Assembly: GCA_001464815.1 (NCBI GenBank)
Contig: LNDW01000022.1
Coordinates: 1 to 64,000 of the forward strand
Length of the DNA stretch: 64,000 nt
Direction of reading: 5' to 3'
From: Betaproteobacteria bacterium Ga0077527
GTDB lineage: Bacteria > Pseudomonadota > Gammaproteobacteria > Burkholderiales > SG8-41
This document shows, in pieces, positions 41,088 through 50,561 of this stretch. Within the stretch, counting starts at the first letter, position 1, and every line of letters starts with the position of its first letter. The notes beneath the pieces were generated by a model that worked only from the letters and a program-made list of their open reading frames with translations, was not told the DNA's origin and searched no databases. The position numbers were made by a program, and so were the translations under genes.

Positions 41088-42821
41088 TCAGACCAGGCAG
41101 GCGTCTTCTCCGCAACCAAGGTCGCGGTCAGCCTGACTGAGCAGGGCGTCAAAGCACTCAGGCAGTGCAATGGGCCTGCCAGTTACGGCTGGCGAATAAG
41201 CCTCCAGCCAGTAACTGTTGGTGGGATGGCCTCCTCCGGCTACCACCACCACCAGGTTTTCAGGCCGTGATGAGACCGGCCAGGGGTCGAGCGCGATGCT
41301 GGCCCTGACCGCCGGATCAGGTTCGGCCCTGATCCAGGTGTCGATGCCGTCACGCTTCAGCTGTTCTGCAGGGATGCGGGTCTGTTCCCATAAAAAGCTG
41401 CGGATGCTGTTCTTGCTCCAGCCCAGGGCAGCCATCGCCTTGGCGACCACCGGCGAGATCATCAACACGCCCGGGGTGCCGTTGGACCAGCCGATGAGGC
41501 AGCCCAGATTGGGTGAGCGCAGATATTGCGCCGTGCGCTGCATGCCCTGCAGGGCGTCGGTTTCGCGGGATTCGTCGCCGACCCCGCGGCGCCGGATGTT
41601 GGTGGCGCCGGTGGCAAAAATCAGCGATACGGAATTGCTGCCGGGTTCATAACCATGTCGTTCGCTGCCGTGGGGGCGCCAGCCTTCGGGCAGGCTGTCC
41701 TCAGCCTCGGCAAACACGGCATTGGTGTAGCGCATCGCACCCCACATGCCCATCGAGCCGACCCCGGGCAGTGCGCCGCCGAGGTTCTGCTGCATCAGCC
41801 GCAACGCGCGCCCGATGCTGGCCCCTGCAGGCCGCTGCGGGTCCGGACCGAGGCAGCCGAAGGAGGCATTGAGACGGATCTGCTTCGCGATCGGACCATT
41901 GACGATGATTACCGGGTAGGCGCTGGCGGAATCCGCCTGCATCTGCTGGCCGCCGGATTTGGCATCGACAAAGGCTTCCACTGCGGCGATCAGCACCGGC
42001 AGGTATTCGGGGCGTCCGCCGGCCATCGCGAGGGCGATGGCGCAGGTTTCGATGGTGGCCAGGGCGCCGCGCGGCGGAAATTTGCCCAGCACATGCTCGC
42101 GAGGCAGATGGGTGCCGCGCAGGATCCAGTCCACACGTTCCGGGGTTGCCGGGCGTACCGGCAGCCCGTCTCCCCACAAATTGGAGAGAATCAGGTTGTG
42201 TGCCTGATCGAGGGCGTCATCGTAGGTGGCGCCGCTGACTGTGATCAGCGGCGGCGAGGTGCCCGGCGAGCCGTAGTCGCCGCCGAGTTTCCAGGAGGTC
42301 AGTCCTGCGTAGAACTCATGGCGGCGCTGTTCGACGATGCCGAGGTCGCTTTCAGGAAGGAAAAGGTCGACCGGAAACGAGACCAGCGGTGTCTCCGGCG
42401 CGAAGCCGAGCCCGGATACCGCGTTTTTCACCACGCCGAGGAAATCCGACCTTGCCAGCAATACCGTCGGTATTCCGGCCATCTCTATCGCGGCTGCCGC
42501 TCTGCCCAGAGCGGTGGCGCAGGAACCTCAAGCCGCGTTGCCGATGATCACCCCGTCCAGATCAGCCTGTTTCAGGATCTGGATCGTGCCCGGCTCGCTG
42601 AGTACTGCATTACCTTCCGGGAAGTTTTCCGGCGGCAGTACTTTGATGTCCGGAAAGTCGGCTTCAAGCAGGCCTTGCATCAGTCGCAGGGCGCGCAGCG
42701 ATTGCCATTCGCCGTTGGCAAGCAGCCCGATTTTTTTGCCGGCCAGGGTGGGCAGGCGGGCCGCGTGATGCTGCGAAATGTCGAGCTTGCCCGAGGGGTT
42801 GAAAAACTGGATTTCGGCCAT
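41088..42821 (-). CDS. UGSC-family selenoprotein, fused N- and C-terminal domains (in-frame UGA = Sec98)
   Basis: Two open frames, 42821-42531 and 42482-41088, lie in one reading frame joined by TGA at 42530-42528 with sense codons between. Read as selenocysteine the junction is IGNAAUGSCATALGRA, the UGSC motif of the UGSC (seleno)protein family, with Sec98 and resolving Cys101. The product is 577 aa: an N-terminal UGSC domain (LAGKKIGLLANGEW, AGIPTVLLARSDF) and, from about residue 180, a C-terminal domain with LWGDGLPVRPATPERVDWIL that is homologous to the separate protein at 62685-63800. Start at ATG 42821 (alternatives 42830, 42851). A SECIS-like hairpin follows the UGA. Substrate unknown; a redox or reductive cleavage role is inferred from the Sec/Cys pair. 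Confidence 0.88.
42497..42514 (-). promoter_or_regulatory. SECIS-like hairpin after the in-frame UGA
   Basis: Beginning 13 nt after the UGA (42530-42528), CCGCTCT pairs perfectly with AGAGCGG around a GGGC loop. Bacterial SECIS elements sit just 3' of the UGA and carry a short apical loop with a G near its start, as here. It would recruit SelB for selenocysteine insertion. Confidence 0.7.
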
Positions 42822-42869
42822 GGCGGTCATCCGTTGGGAAGATGAAGTCATGTTGCGGAGGCCCGATGG

Positions 42870-42880
42870 ATTGGTCCAAT
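42870..42880. promoter_or_regulatory. Candidate LysR operator between LysR and selenoprotein genes
   Basis: ATTGGTCCAAT is a perfect dyad around a central T and carries the T-N(n)-A pattern liked by LysR proteins. It lies in the divergent spacer between the LysR gene (start 42923) and the selenoprotein gene. Confidence 0.45.
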
Positions 42881-42922
42881 ACTGATTTTGTAGTACCGTG
42901 ATATGCGAAAGGAATCACCAGG

Positions 42923-43834
42923 ATGGAGCTGCGCCAGCTGCGCCAATTCGTTGCCGTCGCGGAGGAACTGCATTTCCGCCGAGCGGCAGCGCGTCTGCAC
43001 ATGACCCAGCCACCCCTGACCGCGGCCATCCGGCAACTGGAAGGCATCGTCGGCACCAAACTGCTGGAGCGGAATCAGCACCAGGTCAAGTTGACCGCCG
43101 CCGGCCAGCGTTTTCTGGATGAGGCCAGGATCACGCTGGCGCAGGCGGAACGTTCCATAGCCGCGGCCCGGCGCGCGCCCCAGGGCATCTCGGGCATCCT
43201 GCGTTTTTCCAGCGTGTCCAGCGCCAACCTGGGTTTGCTGCCGCATCTGCTGTCACGCTTCCGGATGGAGTATCCCGCCATCGAACTGCATATCACCTCG
43301 GTCACTTCCCTGCGTCAGGTCGAATTACTGAAACACGGGGATGTTGATCTCGGGTTGATCATGGTGCCGCTGCAGGACTCCCGCATGCTTGATATCACCG
43401 TCCTCGGCAGCGAAGAGATTGCCCTGGCGGTGCCGGCTGCCCATCCCATTGCCAACAAGGAGCGCATCAGCGTCAATTTGCTGGCGGCGGAGCGTTTCAT
43501 CATTTATCCCGCACCAGAAAACGTGGAGTTCGAGGGGGTGCTGATTGCCGCCTGCCAGCGTGCCGGGTTTTACCCGCGGGTGGCCCTGCATGCCGCGCAA
43601 ATGCTGACCAAGCTGGCGCTGGTCGAAAGCGGTTACGGGTTGACCATTGTTCCGGGATGCATGCGCAAGGTGCATATGCCGGGCATTCGTTACCTGCAGT
43701 TGTGCGAGGGACGAACCCCCCTGCGCTACACGATCGCCCTGGCCTCGCGTTCAAATCTCAACAGCCAGCTGGTGCATGCATTTGTATCAATGGCGCGCAG
43801 GGTCTGCAAAACCTATTTCGCGACTGCGAAATAG
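42923..43834 (+). CDS. LysR-family transcriptional regulator (selenoprotein locus)
   Basis: A 303-aa LysR protein with N-terminal winged HTH MELRQLRQFVAVAEELHFRR and LHMTQPPLTAAIRQLE (about residues 1-60), then a substrate-binding domain. It is divergent from the UGSC selenoprotein and Bug receptor genes, so it most likely controls them and itself. The inducer is unknown. Confidence 0.93.
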   Translation: MELRQLRQFVAVAEELHFRRAAARLHMTQPPLTAAIRQLEGIVGTKLLERNQHQVKLTAAGQRFLDEARITLAQAERSIAAARRAPQGISGILRFSSVSSANLGLLPHLLSRFRMEYPAIELHITSVTSLRQVELLKHGDVDLGLIMVPLQDSRMLDITVLGSEEIALAVPAAHPIANKERISVNLLAAERFIIYPAPENVEFEGVLIAACQRAGFYPRVALHAAQMLTKLALVESGYGLTIVPGCMRKVHMPGIRYLQLCEGRTPLRYTIALASRSNLNSQLVHAFVSMARRVCKTYFATAK

Positions 43835-43869
43835 GCCAGGTTCCCGCTTTTGCAAAGAGTTGCCAGAAA

Positions 43870-44442
43870 ATGCTGATCTATGTTCACGGGTTCAACAGCT
43901 CCGCTCTGTCATACAAGGCCGGACTGCTGCGTGAACACATGGCGAAACTGGGGCTGGCGGATCAATACGCCTGTCCCGAATTGCCGCATCGTCCGGCGCA
44001 GGCGATTGCGTTATTGCAAACGCTGCTTGATGGCCATGATCCGGCAACGGTGACGCTGGTCGGTTCTTCGCTGGGCGGGTTTTATGCGACCTGGCTGGTG
44101 GAGCGGCTTGGTGCGCGCGCGGTACTGGTGAATCCCGCACTGCGGCCGTATGAGCTGCTTGCCGGGCATGTCGGGCCGCAGAAGAATCTCTACACCGGTG
44201 AGGCTTATGAACTGACGCCGCAGCACATCGATGAACTGCGCGCTCTGGAAGTCGATGTCATCACGTCGTCACGTTATCTGCTGATCACCGCCACCGGCGA
44301 CGAGGTGCTGGATTATCGTACCGGGGTCGAGCGTTACGCTGGCTGCGAGCAAATCGTGGTGCCGGGCAGTGATCACGGTTTCCGCGATTTTGCCGCGTAT
44401 CTGGAAACCACCATCACGTTCTGGCGGCGCGGGCGCGTATAA
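43870..44442 (+). CDS. yqiA: YqiA-like alpha/beta-hydrolase esterase
   Basis: A 190-aa protein starting MLIYVHGFNSSALSYKAG at ATG 43870; the longer frame from 43657 overlaps LysR coding and is rejected. The nucleophile elbow is GSSLGGFYATWL and the catalytic His is in PGSDHGFRDF. YqiA-type proteins hydrolyse short acyl esters or thioesters. It lies before the RNase II gene. Confidence 0.9.
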   Translation: MLIYVHGFNSSALSYKAGLLREHMAKLGLADQYACPELPHRPAQAIALLQTLLDGHDPATVTLVGSSLGGFYATWLVERLGARAVLVNPALRPYELLAGHVGPQKNLYTGEAYELTPQHIDELRALEVDVITSSRYLLITATGDEVLDYRTGVERYAGCEQIVVPGSDHGFRDFAAYLETTITFWRRGRV

Positions 44443-44496
44443 TTCGCGGCCCTCTACACCCCCGCGGCATGCCTTCTGCGTGCTGCTCTGCATCCC

Positions 44497-46359
44497 GTGT
44501 CGACAAACGTTTTTTACGAAGAAGGCGGCGAATTCAAGGTCGGTGCCGTGCTGGCCGACCATGACACTTCGCTGCAGGTCGAGGCACCGCATGGCAAACG
44601 CTCGAAGGTGAAAGCCTCGGCGGTGCTGCTGCGCTTCACTTCGCCCGCACATACTGCGTTCATGCCCGAGGCGCAGCGTGAGGCTGGGGCCATCGACATT
44701 GATTTCCTTTGGCAGTGCTGCGGTGCCGACGAGTTCGGTTACGAGGGGCTGGCGGCCGAGTATTACGGCCATGCACCTTCAGGCGTGGAATCCGCGGCGG
44801 TGCTGATGCGACTGCACGGCGCGCCGATGTATTTCTACAAGAAGGGTCGCGGCCGCTACAAGGCGGCGCCGGAGGAGGCACTGAAGGCGGCGCTGGCCAG
44901 CGTCGAGCGCAAGCGGCTGCAGGCACTGGCCAGGGATGCACATGTCGCCGAACTGGCGGCGGGCCGGATGCCCGCTGATTTCCTGCCGGTGCTGGACCAG
45001 CTGCTCTACAAACCGGACAAGAACGGCATCGAGTGGAAGGCGCTGGAAGAGGCGGCTGATGCGGCAAAGGTGAGTCCGGTGCGCCTGCTTGAGCGCTGCG
45101 GCGCGCTGCCCGACCTTGAGCAATATCATCTGCGCCGTTTCCTGTTCGAGCATTTTCCGAAGGGTGAGGGATTTCCCGAGCTGCCGTTGCCGGCGGCGCC
45201 GGGTGAACTGCCGTTGGCCGAGGCGCCGGCGTACAGCATTGATGACGCCGAAACCACCGAGATCGACGACGCCTTTTCGCTGCAGACTTTGCCCGGCGGC
45301 AACCGCCGGCTGGGCATCCACATCGCAGCGCCCGCCCTGGGCATTGCATTGGATTCCCCGCTGGAAGCCGTGGCACGCGACCGGTTGTCCACGGTGTATT
45401 TCCCCGGCGGCAAGATCACCATGCTGCCCGATGCCGCGGTCGCGGCGTACACGCTGGCCGCCGGCCGTGACTGTCCGGCGCTGTCGATCTATTTTGATGT
45501 GGCCCCCGATTTCACGCTGCTGGGGCATGAGACTCGTCTTGAGCGTGTGCGTATCGCCGACAACCTGCGCCACGATGCGCTGGAACCGGTGTTCAACGCC
45601 GAAACGCTGGCGCGCGGCGCGATTGACCATCCGCAGGGCGAGGCACTGGCCTGGCTGTGGCAGTTCTCCGGGCAGCGCCTGGTTGCGCGCAAGGGTGATG
45701 CGCCGCGCGGGGAAGACCGGCCGGAGTTTGTGTTCCGCGTGACCGACGGCCGGGTGAGCATCACGCGCCGCCAGCGCGGCACACCGATTGACCAGGCCGT
45801 TGCGGAGCTGATGATTCTCGCCAACAGCACCTGGGCCGGCGATCTGCAGGCCGCCGGGCTGAGCGCGCTGTTCCGTGTGCAGAGCGGCGGCAAGGTGCGC
45901 AGCAGCACCGCGGCAGGGCCGCATGACGGCCTCGGCGTGGCGCAGTACCTGTGGGCCACTTCGCCGCTGCGCCGTTACACCGACCTCGTCAACCAGCGCC
46001 AACTGATTGCCCATGTCCGTGGCGAACGGCCACCGTACCAGGCAAAAGACACTGCCCTGCTGGCGGCGATGCGTGATTTCGAGGCGGCGTACGAGACCTA
46101 TGCCGAATACCAGCGTACGATGGAGCGTTACTGGAGCCTGCGCTGGCTGTTGCAGGAACAGACCGCCACGGTCACCGCCACCGTGCTGCGCGACAACCTG
46201 CTGCGTCTCGATGCGCTGCCGGTGGTGCAACGGGTGTCATCACTGCCGGCCACCGTGTCCGCCGGCGCGCGGGTTGAGCTGAGCGTGGGTGCGATCGATC
46301 TGCTCGACCTGACGCTGGAATTGACCCATGCGGCGACAGCAGCTGAGGCCGGAAGTTAG
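44497..46359 (+). CDS. rnb: Ribonuclease II-family exoribonuclease (RNB domain)
   Basis: A 620-aa 3'-5' exoribonuclease starting at GTG. The RNB catalytic core begins with YSIDDAETTEIDDAFSL (metal-binding Asp residues), followed by HIAAPALGI and later YLWATSPLRRYTDLVNQRQL. The N-terminal part is unlike E. coli Rnb cold-shock domains and resembles the shorter beta/cyanobacterial form. It degrades single-stranded RNA. Confidence 0.88.
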   Translation: MSTNVFYEEGGEFKVGAVLADHDTSLQVEAPHGKRSKVKASAVLLRFTSPAHTAFMPEAQREAGAIDIDFLWQCCGADEFGYEGLAAEYYGHAPSGVESAAVLMRLHGAPMYFYKKGRGRYKAAPEEALKAALASVERKRLQALARDAHVAELAAGRMPADFLPVLDQLLYKPDKNGIEWKALEEAADAAKVSPVRLLERCGALPDLEQYHLRRFLFEHFPKGEGFPELPLPAAPGELPLAEAPAYSIDDAETTEIDDAFSLQTLPGGNRRLGIHIAAPALGIALDSPLEAVARDRLSTVYFPGGKITMLPDAAVAAYTLAAGRDCPALSIYFDVAPDFTLLGHETRLERVRIADNLRHDALEPVFNAETLARGAIDHPQGEALAWLWQFSGQRLVARKGDAPRGEDRPEFVFRVTDGRVSITRRQRGTPIDQAVAELMILANSTWAGDLQAAGLSALFRVQSGGKVRSSTAAGPHDGLGVAQYLWATSPLRRYTDLVNQRQLIAHVRGERPPYQAKDTALLAAMRDFEAAYETYAEYQRTMERYWSLRWLLQEQTATVTATVLRDNLLRLDALPVVQRVSSLPATVSAGARVELSVGAIDLLDLTLELTHAATAAEAGS

Positions 46360-46446
46360 TGGCCACAAACAAACGGTATGTGCCGGATTTTTATCAAGAC
46401 TAAACTTTAAGCAATTGCCATAATTCACTGAAAATAAAAGTTTTTC

Positions 46447-46474
46447 TTGATATTTACAAAGGCCTGTCTAGAAT
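46447..46474 (+). promoter_or_regulatory. Promoter of the tonB-like operon, possibly leaderless
   Basis: TTGATA (46447-46452), 16 nt, TAGAAT (46469-46474), in an AT-rich island (46380-46460). Only six nt separate the -10 from the ATG at 46481, so the transcript would begin at the start codon. No Shine-Dalgarno sequence precedes it, except TGGG directly before the ATG. Confidence 0.55.
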
Positions 46475-46480
46475 AATGGG

Positions 46481-47506
46481 ATGAGCGCAAAACCCGCCCC
46501 CAAGGCCGAGTCCAAGGTTATCCAGCTGCCGCGTCGTGCTCAGCACCCGCGTCGCGGTTCATGGGGCGGTGCGGTGGACCGGCTGGATGCCCGGGTAGCC
46601 GAGCTGGAGCGACGTATTGAAGACTTTGACCGTCGCTACGCGCAGTGGACTGTGCGTACCCGCTTTGGTGCCGCCGGCGTGGTGTCGCTGCTGGTGCACG
46701 TCTTTGTGCTGTTCGGCCTCGGATTCGTGATGCCCGAGCCGCGTGAACTGAAGAACACCGCACCGGCGCTGTCGGTGGTGCTGGTCAACGCCAAATCGCA
46801 GGCGAAACCGCTCACCGCCGACGCGCTGGCGCAGCACAACCTCGATGGCGGCGGCAACACCGATGCCAGGCAGCGTGCGCAAAGCCCGCTGCCGGCGATC
46901 ACAAAAGATACCGAAACCACCGAGCTGCGGGTCGCGCAGAAGCGTGTTGCCGAGCTGGAGCAGGAAGCGAAAAAACTGCTGACCCGCCCCGGAGCCAGCG
47001 AAGTCGCAAACGCCAGCAACCGGACGCCCAGCCAGCCCAATGCCGAGCGCGCACCCAATATCAACAGCACCGATCTGGTCCAGAACAGCCTCGCCATCGC
47101 CCGGCTCGAGGCGCAGATCAGCAAGGACTGGAACGCCTATCAGGAGCGGCCGCGGCGCAAGTTTGTCGGTGCACGCACCCAGGAATTCCGTTACGCCCGT
47201 TATATCGAGGACTGGCGGCAAAAGATCGAGCGCGTCGGCGAGCTGAATTACCCGCAGGCGGCGCGCGACCAGCGCATCTACGGCAGCCTGATCGCCACGG
47301 TGTCTATCCGCGCCGACGGCACGCTGGAAAAAGTGCAGATCGACCGCTCTTCAGGCAACAAGGTGCTCGACGAGGCGACGGTGCGCATCGTCACGCTGGC
47401 GGCGCCATTCTCCGTGCTGCCGCCCGACATCTCGCGCGAGGTGGACATCCTGCACATCACGCGGACCTGGACCTTCACCCGCGCCGACCAGTTCGTCAGC
47501 CAGTAG
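46481..47506 (+). CDS. TonB-like energy transducer
   Basis: A 341-aa protein with a basic cytoplasmic N-terminus containing a short coiled coil (RLDARVAELERRIEDF), one transmembrane helix (about residues 68-85), a linker with a second coiled coil (KRVAELEQEAKKLL), and a C-terminal TonB domain (about 255-335, with YPQAARDQRIYGSLIATVSI). It would carry proton-motive energy to outer-membrane receptors. Adjacent exbBD are not seen. It lies 9 nt before aroE. Confidence 0.85.
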   Translation: MSAKPAPKAESKVIQLPRRAQHPRRGSWGGAVDRLDARVAELERRIEDFDRRYAQWTVRTRFGAAGVVSLLVHVFVLFGLGFVMPEPRELKNTAPALSVVLVNAKSQAKPLTADALAQHNLDGGGNTDARQRAQSPLPAITKDTETTELRVAQKRVAELEQEAKKLLTRPGASEVANASNRTPSQPNAERAPNINSTDLVQNSLAIARLEAQISKDWNAYQERPRRKFVGARTQEFRYARYIEDWRQKIERVGELNYPQAARDQRIYGSLIATVSIRADGTLEKVQIDRSSGNKVLDEATVRIVTLAAPFSVLPPDISREVDILHITRTWTFTRADQFVSQ

Positions 47507-47515
47507 GCATTCATT

Positions 47516-48331
47516 GTGACGGATCGCTACGCAGTGATCGGCAACCCGGTCGGACACAGCAAGTCGCCGCTGATTCACGAGGCCTTTGCACGACAGACCG
47601 GCCAGGACATCGCCTATTCCCGGTTGCTCGCGCCACTGGATGATTTCACCGCCACGGCACGGCGGTTTTTTGCCGAAGGCGGTGCGGGCATCAACATCAC
47701 GGTGCCATTCAAGCAGGAGGCCTGGCGTCTGGTCGATGTGCGCGAGGGTGGTGCCGTGACCGCCGAGGCAGTCAACACCATACGGCGTGACGGCAACCGG
47801 CTGATCGGTCACAACACCGATGGCCTTGGGTTGGTGGCTGATCTCGAGCGCAACCTCGGCATCCGGATTGCCGGCAGCAGCGTGCTGCTGATGGGGGCCG
47901 GCGGGGCGTCGAATGGCGTGGTGCAGCCGCTGCTTGAACGTGCGCCGCGCCAACTGGTGATCGTCAACCGTACGCCGGACAAGGCCGAAGCCCTGGTCAA
48001 ACGTTTTGCATCACTGTCACCGACTCTCAGGGCGACCGGTTATGCGGCATTAAACGACGAGCGCTTTGATCTGGTGATCAATGCCACCTCGACCGGACTC
48101 GACGGTGCATTGCCGCCGCTGCCCGGTACGCTGTTTGCGCCTGGGGCACTGGCCTACGACATGATGTACGGCCGGATCACCGCTTTTCTTGCTTTTGCCC
48201 AGGCCCGCAGTGTGCGTGCCGTCGATGGCCTCGGCATGCTGGTCGAGCAGGCGGCCGAGGCCTTCCTGATCTGGCGCGGCGTGAGGCCGCAGACCGCGCC
48301 GGTAATCGCGCAACTGCGCGCCGAACCCTGA
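47516..48331 (+). CDS. aroE: Shikimate dehydrogenase
   Basis: A 271-aa NADPH-dependent enzyme starting at GTG. The substrate site GNPVGHSKSPLIHEAF, the catalytic Lys in INITVPFKQEAW and the nucleotide loop LLMGAGGASNGV are clear. It reduces 3-dehydroshikimate in aromatic amino-acid synthesis. Close spacing on both sides points to cotranscription with tonB-like and mtgA. Confidence 0.97.
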   Translation: MTDRYAVIGNPVGHSKSPLIHEAFARQTGQDIAYSRLLAPLDDFTATARRFFAEGGAGINITVPFKQEAWRLVDVREGGAVTAEAVNTIRRDGNRLIGHNTDGLGLVADLERNLGIRIAGSSVLLMGAGGASNGVVQPLLERAPRQLVIVNRTPDKAEALVKRFASLSPTLRATGYAALNDERFDLVINATSTGLDGALPPLPGTLFAPGALAYDMMYGRITAFLAFAQARSVRAVDGLGMLVEQAAEAFLIWRGVRPQTAPVIAQLRAEP

Positions 48332-48342
48332 CCGGGCGGGCG

Positions 48343-49038
48343 ATGCGGCTGATCCTGCGTAGCATGGCCTACCTGCTGCTGTTGGCGCTGGGCCTGCTGG
48401 TAATGATCCAGTTCTGGTTTCTGGTGCACATAGGCTACTGGATCAACCACAACCCGGAATCCACCGCCTTCATGCGTGTGCGGCTTGAAATCCTGCAGGA
48501 AGAGAACCCGAAGGCGCAGCTGCGCAAGCAGTGGGTGCCCTACAACCGTATTTCACCGCACCTCAAGCGCGCGGTGGTCGCCGCCGAGGATGCCAAGTTC
48601 ATGAGCCATGGCGGTTTCGACTGGGACGGCATCCAGAAGGCCTTTGAGAAAAACATGCGCGAGGGCGAGATCGTCGCCGGCGGCTCCACCATCACCCAGC
48701 AGCTGGCGAAGAACCTGTTCTTCTCCGGCGAGCGCACCTGGTGGCGCAAGGGGCAGGAGGCGGTGATCGCCGTGATGCTGGAAACGCTGATGAGCAAGCG
48801 CCGTATCCTCGAGATCTACCTCAACGTCATCGAATGGGGCGAGGGCGTGTTCGGTGCCGAGGCCGCAGCGCGCTTTCATTACGGCAGCAGCGCCGCCACG
48901 CTCAGCCCCGAGCAGGCGGCGCGCCTTGCCGCGGTGGTGCCCAGCCCGCGTCGCTACGGGCCTGCCAGCGACACCGCCTACCTGCAGCGCCGCACCCAGA
49001 CCATTCTCGCCCGGATGAACGGCGCCGCCATACCCTGA
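48343..49038 (+). CDS. mtgA: Monofunctional peptidoglycan transglycosylase
   Basis: A 231-aa membrane-anchored glycosyltransferase family 51 enzyme. One N-terminal transmembrane helix (about residues 5-27) is followed by AVVAAEDAKFMSHGGFDW (catalytic Glu), GGSTITQQLAKNLF and KRRILEIYLNVIEWG. It polymerises lipid II glycan strands. Located 11 nt after aroE and convergent with icd. Confidence 0.97.
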   Translation: MRLILRSMAYLLLLALGLLVMIQFWFLVHIGYWINHNPESTAFMRVRLEILQEENPKAQLRKQWVPYNRISPHLKRAVVAAEDAKFMSHGGFDWDGIQKAFEKNMREGEIVAGGSTITQQLAKNLFFSGERTWWRKGQEAVIAVMLETLMSKRRILEIYLNVIEWGEGVFGAEAAARFHYGSSAATLSPEQAARLAAVVPSPRRYGPASDTAYLQRRTQTILARMNGAAIP

Positions 49039-49044
49039 GGCCGC

Positions 49045-50508
49045 TTACTGGCCCTGGCCCAGCGAGTAACCGGGCACGCCGTCGAAACTGCACAGGTGCT
49101 CGGTCTTGATGAAGTCAAAGCCCGTGGCTGCCAGCGTGCCGAGCAGGTTCACCACATCGGCGTGACTGATCTCGGCCGCGGTATCGAAGGGCATGAAGCG
49201 GCAGCGCCAGTGATCGGTGCACAGGGTTTCCGGCAGGCCGCCAGGCCACACCTTGACGCCGCGGTTGGTGATCATCTTCAGCCCGAGCTTGCCGGTGGCA
49301 GCGGTGTTCAGTGCCGCGCCAAGGGCGTCCGGGGTGCCGTCACGCCAGTGCAGGAAAACATCCACGCCGACCAGGGCCTTGCGCGCCGGTGCCCGCGCCG
49401 GCGCCGGCGCCGGTTTGCGCTGGGCCGCAGCGAACTGCACCGGCTTGAGTTTCTCGGGCGCCTGGCCGAGGCGGGCGATCACCGCCAGCGCGAAGGCGCG
49501 GGTGCCGACTTTTTCACTGGTGTGCAGGCCGGTGACATCAGCGGTGTGTACGCCGTCCTCGATGGTACGCAGCCAGGCGTTCTGCACGAGCGTGGCGACA
49601 TCGGCCTGGCCGATGTGCGCGAGCAGCATCGCCGCGGCCTGGATCAGGCCTGAGGGATTGGCGAGGTCCTTGCCGGCGATGTCCGGCGCGCTGCCGTGCA
49701 CCGCCTCGAACATCGCGACATGGTCACCGATGTTGGAGGAGCCGGCGAGTCCGATAGAACCGGCGATCTGCGCCGCGACGTCGGACAGGATGTCGCCATA
49801 GAGGTTGGGCATCACCACCACGTCAAAGCGGCCCGGATCGTCGGCGAGCAGCGCCGCGCCGATGTCGACGATGCGGTGCTCCTTCTCCAGTTCCGGGTAC
49901 TGCGCGCCGATCTCGTCGAACACCTTGTGGAAGAGACCGTCGGTCATCTTCATGATGTTGTCCTTGGTGAAGCAGGTCACCTTGCGCCGGCCGTTGGCGC
50001 GCGCATACTCGAAGGCGTAACGCACGATGCGTTCGCAGCCGGGGCGCGAGATCAGTTTCAGGCATTGGTAGACCTCGTCGGTCTGGCGGTGCTCGATGCC
50101 GGCGTAGAGGTCTTCCTCGTTCTCGCGCACGATCACCACGTCCATGCCGGGGTGACGGGTGTCGACGAACGGGTGGTAGGTCACGCAGGGACGCACGTTG
50201 GCGTAGAGACCGAGCGACTTGCGGATGGTGACATTGAGACTCTTGTAGCCGCCGCCCTGGGGGGTGGTGATCGGCGCCTTGAGCAGCAGCCCGGTTCTGC
50301 GCAGCACGTCCCAGGCTTCCGGCGCGATACCGGCGCTGATGCCGCTCTTGTACACCTTCTCGCCGACTTCGATCGGCTGCCAGTCGATGCGCGCACCTGC
50401 GGCATCAAGGACGGCCATCGTCGCGGCGAGAATTTCGGGGCCGATGCCGTCGCCTTCGGCTACGGCGACGGCGGTGCGGGTGATCTGGCGGGAATCGGCG
50501 AGGTCCAT
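49045..50508 (-). CDS. icd: NADP-dependent isocitrate dehydrogenase
   Basis: A 487-aa isocitrate/isopropylmalate dehydrogenase-family protein. EGDGIGPEI at the N-terminus, the substrate Ser/Arg region IRKSLGLYANVRPC, VRENEEDLYAG and NLYGDILSDVAAQIAG are present. The C-terminal extension after a Pro/Ala linker (about residue 370) matches the long isocitrate dehydrogenase type of some alpha- and betaproteobacteria. It is divergent from a LysR gene. Confidence 0.88.
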   Translation of the reverse strand: MDLADSRQITRTAVAVAEGDGIGPEILAATMAVLDAAGARIDWQPIEVGEKVYKSGISAGIAPEAWDVLRRTGLLLKAPITTPQGGGYKSLNVTIRKSLGLYANVRPCVTYHPFVDTRHPGMDVVIVRENEEDLYAGIEHRQTDEVYQCLKLISRPGCERIVRYAFEYARANGRRKVTCFTKDNIMKMTDGLFHKVFDEIGAQYPELEKEHRIVDIGAALLADDPGRFDVVVMPNLYGDILSDVAAQIAGSIGLAGSSNIGDHVAMFEAVHGSAPDIAGKDLANPSGLIQAAAMLLAHIGQADVATLVQNAWLRTIEDGVHTADVTGLHTSEKVGTRAFALAVIARLGQAPEKLKPVQFAAAQRKPAPAPARAPARKALVGVDVFLHWRDGTPDALGAALNTAATGKLGLKMITNRGVKVWPGGLPETLCTDHWRCRFMPFDTAAEISHADVVNLLGTLAATGFDFIKTEHLCSFDGVPGYSLGQGQ

Positions 50509-50561
50509 GGTCGGGCTCCTGTCGTGTGATTTGGGTGAACGCAGCGCATCCTAAAGACCCT

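Noticed and set aside
43657-43869. N-terminal extension of the YqiA-like protein
   Set aside because: It overlaps the LysR coding end in another frame; the alpha/beta-hydrolase core begins at MLIYVHGFN.
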